Shown one piece after another: positions 25,838 through 34,419 of a DNA stretch of 53,360 nucleotides; the first letter of the stretch is position 1; every line of letters begins with the position of its first letter. The notes under the pieces are model-generated. The model did no database searches, was not told where the DNA came from, and saw nothing but the letters and a program-made list of their open reading frames with translations. The DNA lies in assembly GCA_023389575.1 (NCBI GenBank), contig JAEWEG010000024.1, positions 1 through 53,360 on the forward strand, in the 5' to 3' direction. The DNA comes from Chloroflexota bacterium. Lineage in GTDB: Bacteria > Chloroflexota > Chloroflexia > Thermomicrobiales > UBA6265. Made by a program: the position numbers and the translations under genes.

Positions 25838-26788
25838 ATGCAACCAGCTTTGCAGACGACCGCCGCTCGGCCCCCGCTGGCCAGGGAGGGCCCACGCCGG
25901 GACCGGTGGCGGAACACGCTGACGATCGCGGCGCTGGTGCTGCCGGCGCTGCTCGTATACGTCCTGTTCGTGCTCTATCCCATGATCCGGGCCGTTTGGT
26001 ACAGCATGTACGACTGGAACGGTCTGGGCGCGATGGACGACTTCGTGGTGTGGGAGAATTTCGACCGGATTCTCTCCGATACCGCGTTCCGGATGGCGGT
26101 GCGTCACAACTTCACCCTGATCGTCCTCTCGCTGGGGATTCAGTTGCCGATCGCGCTAGGGGTGGCGCTGCTGATTCGGGACAACATCCCGGGGCGGGCG
26201 GCGTTCAGGACGATCTTCTTCCTGCCGTACGTGCTGTCCGAGGTGATCACCGGCGTGGTGTGGGTGTTCATCTACCGGCCGCAAAACGGCCTGATGAACA
26301 ACTTCCTGGGGGCGATCTGGCCAGGTTATGAGGCCAAGGCGCTGCTGGCTGACACCAACACGGTGCTCTACGCGATCTTCGCGGTGATCACGTGGAAGTT
26401 CTTCGGGTTCCACATGATCCTGTACCTGGCTGGGTTGCAGAACATCCCGGCGGAACTGGAGGACGCGGCGCGGGTGGACGGAGCATCGCCGATGCGGGTG
26501 CTGCGCGACATCACGCTGCCGTTGCTGGGGCCGACCGTGCGGGTGTCGGTGTTCTTCTCGGTGCTGGGCTCGCTGCAGTTCTTCGACCTGATCTGGATCA
26601 TGACCAAGGGCGGGCCGGTGAACGCCAGCAACACGATGGCGACCTACATGTACACGCATGGGTTCACGCGGTTCCAGCTTGGGTACGGCGCCGCGGTATC
26701 GCTGGTGATCTTCGCGATCTGCTTCGTGTTCTCGATTCTGTACCAGCGGTTCGTGATGCGCCGCGACCTGGAAGGAGCGCTGACCTGA
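25838..26788 (+). CDS. Sugar ABC transporter permease (MalF-type)
   Basis: 316 residues, six main membrane helices. It opens with a basic N-terminus and LTIAALVLPALLVYVLFVLYPMIRAVWYSMYDW, typical of this family. The EAA loop that contacts the ATPase is ELEDAARVDGASPMRVLRDI, near residues 205-225. SD GGGGGAG precedes the ATG. Its stop TGA overlaps the next start (ATGA). Confidence 0.92.
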   Translation: MQPALQTTAARPPLAREGPRRDRWRNTLTIAALVLPALLVYVLFVLYPMIRAVWYSMYDWNGLGAMDDFVVWENFDRILSDTAFRMAVRHNFTLIVLSLGIQLPIALGVALLIRDNIPGRAAFRTIFFLPYVLSEVITGVVWVFIYRPQNGLMNNFLGAIWPGYEAKALLADTNTVLYAIFAVITWKFFGFHMILYLAGLQNIPAELEDAARVDGASPMRVLRDITLPLLGPTVRVSVFFSVLGSLQFFDLIWIMTKGGPVNASNTMATYMYTHGFTRFQLGYGAAVSLVIFAICFVFSILYQRFVMRRDLEGALT

Positions 26789-27672
26789 TGGCGACGACAT
26801 CGTTGGAGGCGCAACCTCGGGATACGGAGACGCCGCGGGAAGACCGGCCCCGGATTACGGCGTGGATGGTTGCCCGGTACCTGGCCCTGATCGCGGTGGC
26901 GGCCGTGGTGCTGATTCCGCTGGTGGTGGCGGTGATCGGCGGGTTCAAGACCAACGCCGACCTGCAGAACCGGCCGGGCGGGTTGCCGCAAACCTGGATC
27001 GTGTCGAACTACACCGACATCATCGTGACGTGGTCGTTCTGGCAGAAGACGCTCAACAGCGTGGTCATCATGCTGCTGACGACGGTGATCGTGCTATCGC
27101 TGTCGAGCGCGGCGGCGTTCGTGTTCTCGCGGATGCGGTTCCGGGGCCGGGAGACGCTCTTCAACTTCTTCGTGCTGGGGCTGCTGTTCCCGTTGCCGGT
27201 GGCGATCCTGCCGCTCTACCTGCTGCTGCGATCGCTGGGATTGGTCGATTCGCTGTGGGGCGTGATCCTACCGCAGGTGGCGTTCAGCCTGCCGTTCAAC
27301 ATCCTGCTGTTGCGAACGTTCTTCTCGGCGGTGCCACGGGATCTGGAGGACGCGGCGTACGTGGATGGGGCGACGCCGCTGCAGTTCCTGCTGCGGATCC
27401 TGCTGCCGCTCGTGCGCCCGGCGCTGGCGGCCGTGGCGGTGATCGCGATGGTGGGGAGCTGGAACAACTTCTTCCTGCCGCTGGTGGTGCTGAACAGCGA
27501 GCGGCTGTACACGCTGCCGCTGGGCGTGCAGCAGTTCCAGGGCGAATGGTCGACCGATTGGGCGCGGATTCTCGCCTACATCACGCTGGCGTTGGTGCCG
27601 GCGGTGGCGTTCTACCTGGCGGCGGAGCGGCACCTCATCGCCGGGCTGACGGCTGGCTCGGTGAAGGGGTGA
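26788..27672 (+). CDS. Sugar ABC transporter permease (MalG-type)
   Basis: 294 residues. The start ATG at 26788 shares one base with the preceding TGA. Six helices; the EAA loop reads DLEDAAYVDGATPLQFLLRI. GSWNNFFLPLVVL near the end is typical of MalG/CUT1 permeases. No ATPase gene follows: the operon ends here, so a shared MsiK/MalK-like ATPase elsewhere in the genome must energise the system. Confidence 0.92.
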   Translation: MATTSLEAQPRDTETPREDRPRITAWMVARYLALIAVAAVVLIPLVVAVIGGFKTNADLQNRPGGLPQTWIVSNYTDIIVTWSFWQKTLNSVVIMLLTTVIVLSLSSAAAFVFSRMRFRGRETLFNFFVLGLLFPLPVAILPLYLLLRSLGLVDSLWGVILPQVAFSLPFNILLLRTFFSAVPRDLEDAAYVDGATPLQFLLRILLPLVRPALAAVAVIAMVGSWNNFFLPLVVLNSERLYTLPLGVQQFQGEWSTDWARILAYITLALVPAVAFYLAAERHLIAGLTAGSVKG

Positions 27673-27717
27673 GTCGAGGTTGGGATTCGGTGGCCGTTGG
27701 TGGGGACCGTGCACACA

Positions 27718-27738
27718 GGGAGGGCACGAGGCCCTCCC
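27718..27738 (+). terminator. Hairpin after the MalG-type gene
   Basis: GGGAGGGC (27718-27725) pairs with GCCCTCCC (27731-27738) across ACGAG, 45 bp after the permease stop. No T-tract follows. The 27673-27936 gap also holds CCGTACATTC at 27845-27854, the 10-mer that flanks the family C hairpins. No gene is seen. Confidence 0.4.
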
Positions 27739-27936
27739 CTACCAATACGTGTCGTATTCCCAGGCATGTCTCATGGTGGCCGCCGAGAAGGGGACCGCTC
27801 CACCCATCGTGAGGTGCGGGCACAGATGCGCGGGAGCCTGTCCCCCGTACATTCACTTCGTTTCGCACTTTCAAACCTGAACAGGTGCCGCGGAACCGGT
27901 TGGAGCCCCTCCGCGATTGACGTAAGACCTGGCCGA

Positions 27937-28413
27937 TCAGTCTCGGTTCTGGATGGTGCAGAGCGCCTGGCGGATTTCGCCGAGGTGGTAGGCGGTGTGG
28001 ACCGCGATGACGACCGCCGCGCCAGCGGAGTCCTCGTTCCAGGAGGTCGTGGCCTTGATGGCGGCGACGACCTTGTCCGATGCGGCGCGGAGCGCCTGGA
28101 CCATCGCGGCCCACTCGTCGTCGTTCACCGGTGGCACGTTCCAGGATTCCTGCCAGTCGACCTTGTCGATGGTGTGGGTGGGGTCGAGGTCCTGGCGAAG
28201 GACGTCGAGGTAGTAAGCGGTGTGGTTGACCTGGGCGGCGATGGAGGCGCAGGTGGCCGAGACGGGGCGGGAGGCCTCGGCGGCGGAGATGGTGGCGAGC
28301 GTTTCGAACATGGAGGTGCCACGGTCCAGATAGTAGCCGTGATGGGTGTCGAACGTTTCGTCGAGGATTTCGAGGATGGCGGTGACGAAATGCGGGGTAG
28401 CGTCTTCGGGCAT
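27937..28413 (-). CDS. DinB-like four-helix-bundle protein
   Basis: 158 residues. The fold is predicted from alternating amphipathic helices and His residues in the right places: DTHHGYY near the N-terminus, QVNHTAYYLDVL in the second helix and AVHTAYHLGEIRQAL at the end. DinB/YfiT proteins bind a divalent metal with three such His and often act as thiol-dependent S-transferases. The start MPEDATPHF at 28413 follows AAAGGACCATC; longer upstream frames lack a ribosome site. The substrate is unknown. Confidence 0.78.
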   Translation of the reverse strand: MPEDATPHFVTAILEILDETFDTHHGYYLDRGTSMFETLATISAAEASRPVSATCASIAAQVNHTAYYLDVLRQDLDPTHTIDKVDWQESWNVPPVNDDEWAAMVQALRAASDKVVAAIKATTSWNEDSAGAAVVIAVHTAYHLGEIRQALCTIQNRD

Positions 28414-28594
28414 GATGGTCCTTTGGGTTTTCGTCGACGTCGATCGCGGCCGGGCGATGCGGATATCGCCGGTGAACGTGCGGCACAACGGTGGGCTCTG
28501 AGGACAAGCGCCGCCAGGCATCGAGGACAACATGGTACACACCATGCCCGGGTCAGGAGTGGCAGGGGGCGAACCGGCTCGTCTTTGGTGATCG

Positions 28595-29995
28595 CTACCC
28601 GGGCTTCACATTCGGATTGAGCCGGAACAGGTTCGTTGGATCCCACTGCTGCTTCAGCGCCACCAGTCGATCGTAGTTTTCCCCAAACGAAGCTCGCACT
28701 TTCTGTGGTTTGTCATCGCCCGCGAGGTGGTTCAGGTATGCGCTCGCCGAGACCAGCGGCTCGATCCGCCGCCATAGCTCCCGCGTCCAGGCGGTGTGTT
28801 GAGGCGACTCCGCCGGGTCGGTCCACTGGGAGATGACATTGATGTCCCATTTCCTGCCCCGCAGCCCGACCGACGTGGCGCTGGCCGGCACGCGCGTCGC
28901 GGCCCCGTGGATGTTGAAGACCAGGATCGCGCTATATGGTGAACTGAACGATCGAGCCCCATCGATGATCACGTCGATGAGTTCATCGCTGATGGTTTCG
29001 GTGAAGCCGGACTTCCAGTAGCGGTGTATCCCATGCACGGCGTTGCCTTCGTCCATCATGGATTGTCGCGCGACATAGGGCATCGGCTGCACCAGATCGG
29101 CCAGGGGAGTGCCAAACCGGCGGGCCGGCGCTAGCACCTGCTCGCCTTCGTCAATGGGACCGTTGTAGCCAAGAACGAGCGCGACGACCGGATGGCCATC
29201 GGGTGTGGTCAGGAGCGCGACGTAGGCCTCGGCCTCATCCGGCAGGTCGGCGGAGAACTCGCGGTAGAACCGCAATACCTCTGCAGCCTGGTCCAGCGGA
29301 TGGATCACCAGCCCACCCAGGATGATCGGCCCGACCTCGTGTAGCTGGTACTCAAACGACGTCACGATTCCGAAGTTGCCGCCTCCGCCGCGCAGCCCCC
29401 AGAACAGGTCGGCATGCTCGTCGGTACTGGCCGTCAGGAAGCGTCCGTCGGCGGTAACCACGTCCACCGAACGCAGATTGTCGACCGTGTAGCCATGCTT
29501 GCCCATGAGCCAGCCCAGACCGCCGCCGAGCGTCAATCCGGCGATGCCCGTGTTGGACACCACGCCGCCGGTGGTCGCCAATCCGAACGCCTGCGTTTCC
29601 GCGTCAAGCTCATTCCACAGGACTCCGGCCTGGGCCCGCGCGACTTTTCGCTGGGGATCAACCCAGATGCCCTTCATGGGTGACAGATCGATCACAAGGC
29701 CGCCATCGCAGGTGCCATACCCCGCGGCGCTATGGGCGCCGCTTCGCACGGCGAGGAGCAGGTGGTTGTCGCGCGCGAAGTTGACCGCCGCGATAACGTC
29801 GGCGACGCCGGCGCAGCGCACGACAAGCGCGGGATGCCGGTCGATGTTGCCGTTCCAGACGTGCCGCGCCTGCTCGTAGGCTTCGTCACCGGGTCGAATC
29901 AGGCTGCCCCGCAACGCCGCATGCAGTTCGTTTACAGGCGCATCGCTGAGAGTAGATGTGGCCCCATCAAGAGTCGTCACCCGCAGATCGGCCAT
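28595..29995 (-). CDS. FAD-binding oxidoreductase (berberine-bridge-enzyme-like)
   Basis: 466 residues. A PCMH-type FAD domain (residues about 50-225) includes VRSGAHSAAGYGTCDGGLV, where His88 is in the place of the covalent 8-alpha-FAD histidine. TLGGGLGWLMGKHGYTVDNL and FWGLRGGGGNFGIVTSFEY are also family hallmarks. The BBE C-terminal motif NYDRLVALKQQWDPTNLFRL ends the protein. The second covalent Cys of bicovalent members is missing (TTGGVVSNTG instead). SD GAGGAGAAGG precedes the ATG. Members oxidise sugars or secondary alcohols; the substrate here is not known. The 29996-30184 gap shows no gene. Confidence 0.9.
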   Translation of the reverse strand: MADLRVTTLDGATSTLSDAPVNELHAALRGSLIRPGDEAYEQARHVWNGNIDRHPALVVRCAGVADVIAAVNFARDNHLLLAVRSGAHSAAGYGTCDGGLVIDLSPMKGIWVDPQRKVARAQAGVLWNELDAETQAFGLATTGGVVSNTGIAGLTLGGGLGWLMGKHGYTVDNLRSVDVVTADGRFLTASTDEHADLFWGLRGGGGNFGIVTSFEYQLHEVGPIILGGLVIHPLDQAAEVLRFYREFSADLPDEAEAYVALLTTPDGHPVVALVLGYNGPIDEGEQVLAPARRFGTPLADLVQPMPYVARQSMMDEGNAVHGIHRYWKSGFTETISDELIDVIIDGARSFSSPYSAILVFNIHGAATRVPASATSVGLRGRKWDINVISQWTDPAESPQHTAWTRELWRRIEPLVSASAYLNHLAGDDKPQKVRASFGENYDRLVALKQQWDPTNLFRLNPNVKPG

Positions 29996-30184
29996 TGCCT
30001 TCTCCTCATTCCGCTATTCGGTTTTAAGGACGCGCCGCGCCAAGGTTCCAGATAATTCGGATTATGTGATTCAAATATCTTCGAGTCAACTGCCAGCGGA
30101 AAATTTAGGTATGGGGCAAGGCGATGTGGCGGGAGGCGTGATCGGCAGCCGATTGCCCAGGGAGACCCGTAGTGGATACCCTGG

Positions 30185-31129
30185 CTAGAAGGAGTGGGTG
30201 AAGAGGCTGGATACGGACTCGCCGTGGTGGATGCGGTGGATGGCTTCGCCCATGAGCGGGGCAATGGACAGCACCGTCATGTTGGGGAGGCGTTTCTCCG
30301 CGGCGATTGGCACGGTGTTGGTGGTGACGATCTCGTGGAGGTCGCAGGAGGCGAGGCGTTCGATGGCCTTGCCGGTGAACAGGCCATGGGTGCAGGCAAG
30401 CGAGATGCGCTGGACATCGAGTTCACGCAGCTTGCGGAGCAGTTCGAGAATGGAGCCGCCGGTGGCGATCTCGTCGTCGAGGATGATGACGTTCCTGCCG
30501 CGGACGTCACCGACGATGGCGTCGATCACGACCTTGTCGTCGGCCAGGCGCTGTTTGCTGCCGGCGGCGACCGGGAGGCCGAGCGAACGGGCGAACTGGG
30601 TGGCGTTCTTGGCGTTGCCAAGATCCGGCGAGACGACGACGGTGTTGGCGAGATCCTGTTGCAGGAAGTGCTCGGCGAGGACGCCGAGGGCGTTGAGATG
30701 GTCGACCGGGACGCTGAAGAAGCCGTGAACCTGGGGCGCGTGCAGGGCCATGGTGAGCACGCGGTCGGCCCCGGCGGTGTTGATGAGGTCGGCCACGAGC
30801 CGGGCGCTGATGGAGATGCGCGGGGCGTCCTTCTTGTCGGAGCGGGCGTAGGCGTAGTGGGGGATGACGGCGGTGATGCGGGCGGCGGACGCGCCACGGG
30901 CGGCGTCCAGCATCAGCATTAGTTCCATCACGTTTTCCTGAACCGGGGGGCATAGGGGCTGGATGATGTAGACATCCTGCTCGCGGCAGTTCGCCTGCAG
31001 CTGGACCTGGAGACAGTCGTTGCTGAATCGCGTGATGCTGGTCTGGTTGAGCGGGATTTCGAGACGGGCGCAAATCTCGGCCGCCAGGTCGGGGTGGGCG
31101 CTGCCGCTGAAGATGCCGATTCCTTGCAT
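30185..31129 (-). CDS. prs: Ribose-phosphate pyrophosphokinase
   Basis: 314 residues, the normal family length. It makes PRPP from ribose 5-phosphate and ATP in the cytosol, for nucleotide, His and Trp synthesis. Evidence: GIFSGSAHPDLAAEI at the N-terminus, ADRVLTMALHAPQVHGFF with VPVDHLNAL, and the PRPP-binding loop VIILDDEIATGGSI. The start MQGIGIFSG at 31129 fits the family N-terminus although the AGGAG lies about 14 nt away. The ATP-loop region FSNDCLQVQLQANCREQDV differs from the usual DGE wording, so this may be a class-divergent member. Confidence 0.93.
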   Translation of the reverse strand: MQGIGIFSGSAHPDLAAEICARLEIPLNQTSITRFSNDCLQVQLQANCREQDVYIIQPLCPPVQENVMELMLMLDAARGASAARITAVIPHYAYARSDKKDAPRISISARLVADLINTAGADRVLTMALHAPQVHGFFSVPVDHLNALGVLAEHFLQQDLANTVVVSPDLGNAKNATQFARSLGLPVAAGSKQRLADDKVVIDAIVGDVRGRNVIILDDEIATGGSILELLRKLRELDVQRISLACTHGLFTGKAIERLASCDLHEIVTTNTVPIAAEKRLPNMTVLSIAPLMGEAIHRIHHGESVSSLFTHSF

Positions 31130-31236
31130 GATGTGGGGGTTTTCTCCTGGGAAGGACCAATCTCGCCCTGGGGTTGCGCCAGGGTGACAGGCAGATGCTA
31201 CCCCGATGTGGGCAAGATCACAATCCAGCGGACAGA

Positions 31237-31268
31237 CCAACGGCCCTGGAGAGTTCCAGGGCCGTTGG
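31237..31268 (-). terminator. Strong hairpin after the SNase-like membrane protein gene
   Basis: A perfect 14-bp stem CCAACGGCCCTGGA (31237-31250) with its complement at 31255-31268, loop GAGT. It lies 23 bp beyond the stop at 31292 on the minus strand. The downstream T-run on that strand is weak, so termination may be imperfect. Confidence 0.75.
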
Positions 31269-31291
31269 TGCGTGACGTTGGTGGCCGCCGC

Positions 31292-33763
31292 CTACCGGAA
31301 GCTTTGCCGGGTCAGTGGCGCGATGGGCTGCATGTGCTCGCTGGCGGTGTCCGGGGCGATTGGCGCGCCGTCCTCATCGCAGGCCGCCCACAGGCCCACG
31401 CCTTCCGCCTGGGCGGCGGACTCGGAGCCAAGGAGCCAGCCGGCGAAGCGGGTGTTCGGCTCGCTGATGCCGGCCGTGGCCGCGCCTTCGGAGACGAGCG
31501 CCTCGGAGACGAGGATCTCGCCGCCATCTTCGGCGCTGACCCAGACATCGCGGACCCAGTTGCCCTGGGCGTCGACATCGGTGGCCTGGCGCTCGATGCG
31601 AACCACCCTGCCTTCAACCAGCGAGCGGTTCATCTCGGTGGCATCGTCGGCGAAGCAGTCGTCGCCGGTTGGGACGTCGATCCCCAGGTACCGGACGGTC
31701 TGACGGACACCATCGATCTCGATGACGATGGTTTCGGCGTCGATGACCCCGACGACGGTCGCCTCGATGGAGGAATCCGCCGCCGATTCGGCCGGAACGT
31801 CGCCCGAGCCGACCGGAGCCGCCGTACTGGCGCCCGTGGTGAGGTCGATCACCTGGTCCCCGGCGACGAGGGTGAGCGATTCAACGCCACGGGGAGCGAG
31901 GAAGGTCAGCGTGAATTCGTGACCTTCGCCCGATGCCCAGAGAATGGCGTCGGTGTTGCCATAGGCGGGTGTCTGGCCGAGCAGGCCGCTGACCCAACCG
32001 TTTCCGACATCGAGCAGGACTTCCTGGCCGTCGGCATAGAGCTTGAACTGGCTCATGTCGAAGACCTGCTCCCCGTCGCTGACGTTCTGGCCGGCGACGG
32101 TGAGGACCACCCACTCGCCGGTTTCGACCGGAGCGAGGTCCGGAAGTTCAGCGATGGTTTCGCCGCGCGAGACGCCGGTGACGGTGTAGCGGAACTGCCC
32201 GCTGACGACTTCCTGGCCCGGCGCGACATCAGGGTTGACGCTGGGCGGCTGGGACTCGAGGGTGGGTTCCGGGGTGGACGCGGTCTCGGTGACCGGAATC
32301 TCGGTCGGCTCCTCGGTGGCGGGTTCCTCCGTGGGTGTCGCGGTCACGGGCTCTTCCGTCGGTTCCTCGGTGGCCGGCTCCTCCGTTGGCTCTTCCGTGA
32401 CCGGCGCCTCGGTTGGTTCCTCGGTGACGGGCTGCTCGGTCGGCTCCTCCGTGGCCGGGGCCTCGGTGACGGGCTCCTGGGTTGGCTCTTCGGTCGCCGG
32501 TTCCTCGGTCGCGGCCGGTTCCGTCACTGGAGCTTCCGTGGCCGGGGCCTCGGTGGCGACCTCCTCGGTTGGCTCTTCGACCGTGTCCTGCCGACCAGGA
32601 ATCTCATCGCCGTCGCCGGTGTCCGGGTCGGTGGCTGGCTCCTCCGTCGCCGGAACCTCTACTTCCGGCTCGTTGGTGGGCTCGTCCTGCTGATATTCAC
32701 CGATGCCGGGATCGGCCGGGGTGATGTCGCCGTTGTTGCCGCCAAGGCCCTGCTCGTTGACGTCCTCGGTGTTGCTGGCGCCACTGGTGCCGTCCGAGGA
32801 CGGCGAGGTGGCGGTGGGATCCTGAGCGGTCGAGCCGGTTCCCGGTGAATCCACGGGGACCTGGCTGACATCGGTGGGCGGATCGTCATCGTCGCCCAGG
32901 CCGAACCGATCCTCGACGACGGCCGGAAGCTGGAAGGTGAAGTCCTGGGGCAGGCGGTCGTGGCCGAAGTAGACGCCGGTTCCGACGAGGACGGCGAGAA
33001 TCAGCGAGCGGAGGCCCCAGACCAGACCGCGATTGAACTGGCGGTGATCCTCGGGCGCGGGCGACGGGGCGGGGCGATTGGTATGGGTAGCCGGTGAGGC
33101 CGGGGTGTCGCCGTCGAGGTTTTCGGACACCCAGCTGGAGATCGATGGCGCCGGTACAGGTTTGCGTTCAGGCTTCGCGGCCGGCTTGACGGCGTCCTGT
33201 TCGACCGGGGGCCACGAGCGGGTGGCGCGGGCGATGGCTGGATCGTCGTCGAAGTCGGGTAGCGGTGGCAGGGCAACCGGCGTCGCCGCGCCCACCGTGT
33301 CGCTCCAGGCGGCCGGTGCATCGACGCGGGTGATGCCGCGCTCTTCACGTGGGGAGACGATGCGCCCGGTGATGGAGCTGACGAGGCGGGCGGCCTCGCC
33401 ACGGCCGTCGCGGACCTTGATGGTGATCCTATCGGTATCGGAACCGGAGCCGCTGGCGCCGTGGGGGGTGATGGACACGCGGACGGACTCGGCGGCGAGC
33501 AGCTTGGGCTCGGGTCGGAGCCAGGTGCGCGGGACTTCCAGGGCGGCCTGGCCGTTGCTGAACAGCAACAGGCGGGAGCTGGTGAGCACTAGGAAGGCGG
33601 GAACGTCGATTCCCGATCCGGCGAGCAGTACCTGGCCTTCCCACTGGATACCGTCTTCGCGCAGGGCATTCCATTCCTGCCCGAATGGACGAGGGGCGGG
33701 CGGAAGGGTGGGTTGGGATGAGCGGCGGGCCTGGTGACCACCTGAACGTGAATCGAATGCCAT
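31292..33763 (-). CDS. Membrane protein: PH-like domain, TM helix, TEEP linker, degenerate SNase domain
   Basis: 823 residues. The start at 33763 has GGAGGTC 7 nt upstream. Residues about 25-130 look like a bacterial PH-like domain (GQVLLAGSGIDVPAFLVLTS, then LLLFSNGQAALEVP). A single helix follows near 265-285 (LRSLILAVLVGTGVYFG). A Thr/Glu/Pro-rich linker of roughly 200 residues comes next. Residues about 510-640 form a beta-rich domain resembling DUF4352 (TGEWVVLTVAGQNVSDGEQV). The end is a thermonuclease-like domain: VVGVIDAETIVIEIDG and RYLGIDVP. Against staphylococcal nuclease, Asp21 is Glu, Thr41 is Val, Glu43 is Thr and Arg87 is Asn, so catalysis is doubtful. It is probably a surface-displayed binding protein. 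Function unknown. Confidence 0.75.
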   Translation of the reverse strand: MAFDSRSGGHQARRSSQPTLPPAPRPFGQEWNALREDGIQWEGQVLLAGSGIDVPAFLVLTSSRLLLFSNGQAALEVPRTWLRPEPKLLAAESVRVSITPHGASGSGSDTDRITIKVRDGRGEAARLVSSITGRIVSPREERGITRVDAPAAWSDTVGAATPVALPPLPDFDDDPAIARATRSWPPVEQDAVKPAAKPERKPVPAPSISSWVSENLDGDTPASPATHTNRPAPSPAPEDHRQFNRGLVWGLRSLILAVLVGTGVYFGHDRLPQDFTFQLPAVVEDRFGLGDDDDPPTDVSQVPVDSPGTGSTAQDPTATSPSSDGTSGASNTEDVNEQGLGGNNGDITPADPGIGEYQQDEPTNEPEVEVPATEEPATDPDTGDGDEIPGRQDTVEEPTEEVATEAPATEAPVTEPAATEEPATEEPTQEPVTEAPATEEPTEQPVTEEPTEAPVTEEPTEEPATEEPTEEPVTATPTEEPATEEPTEIPVTETASTPEPTLESQPPSVNPDVAPGQEVVSGQFRYTVTGVSRGETIAELPDLAPVETGEWVVLTVAGQNVSDGEQVFDMSQFKLYADGQEVLLDVGNGWVSGLLGQTPAYGNTDAILWASGEGHEFTLTFLAPRGVESLTLVAGDQVIDLTTGASTAAPVGSGDVPAESAADSSIEATVVGVIDAETIVIEIDGVRQTVRYLGIDVPTGDDCFADDATEMNRSLVEGRVVRIERQATDVDAQGNWVRDVWVSAEDGGEILVSEALVSEGAATAGISEPNTRFAGWLLGSESAAQAEGVGLWAACDEDGAPIAPDTASEHMQPIAPLTRQSFR

Positions 33764-33919
33764 CGTGATGACCTCCGTTGCTGGCTGGGCGGGCCGCATC
33801 GGGTGAGTGACTGCGAAAGGTTCCTGGTCGCCACCGCACGCCCGAGCGTGCGAGATACACAGTGAGAAGCAGTGCGCCGACAGGTGAATAGCCCAGCATC
33901 ACCAGGGCGGCTGCCTGTT

Positions 33920-34004
33920 GTGTACGTACACTATAGCATAGGGGCTCGGTTGGAAACATGGGAATTGGCTGTATTGTACGTACAGGTCGCAATTGCGTAC
34001 AGGT
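33920..34004 (-). promoter_or_regulatory. GTAC palindromes upstream of the SNase-like gene
   Basis: GTGTACGTACAC (33920-33931) is a perfect 12-bp palindrome next to a minus-strand TATAGT that could be a -10 box. TGTACGTACA (33975-33984) is a second perfect palindrome, 54-55 bp away. GTACAGGT occurs at 33980-33987 and again at 33997-34004. Together they suggest an operator array for a DNA-binding dimer. The regulator is unknown. The 33764-34419 gap otherwise holds only repeat family B. Confidence 0.4.
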
Positions 34005-34167
34005 GAAGCGAGGTTTTCGCGTGACTAGGCGGGATTTTCGGGGTGGCGTGAGCTGGAACAAGGCGGGAATCGCTTATAGCCAGCAGCGAGGGAAGGCCCA
34101 ACCGGCATCGAGGCGATCGTTTCCATGGCGCACGCGCCGGTGTGTGGCCTTCCCTACTGGTGAGGGG

Positions 34168-34249
34168 TGTGGTGAGCGCAGGTAAAGCAGGGAGGACACC
34201 CTCGGCCCCCGTATGGTTCGGCCGCGCATGAACGGGGTTCCGCCCCTAC
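34168..34249. repeat. Dispersed intergenic repeat, family B, copy 2
   Basis: Shares GGTGAGCG, GGACACCCTCGG, CATGAAC and the CCGCCCCTAC end, in the same order, with 622-704. Spacers between blocks have diverged. It lies downstream of the PucR-family gene's stop at 34420. Nothing coding is seen. Confidence 0.55.
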
Positions 34250-34419
34250 GAGTGAACGCGGCATGTATTCGGGCGCGAGTGGTGAGATGTCTGACAGTGA
34301 CAGGCACGAGAGGCCTGTCACTACTGGGACATGGTGTGTGGGAGGAGTGGCGCTCGATGCCGGCTCGGCCGGGCGAAGGCGAGCATCGCCGTTACCAGTG
34401 GGGGGGGTAGCGATGCCGG

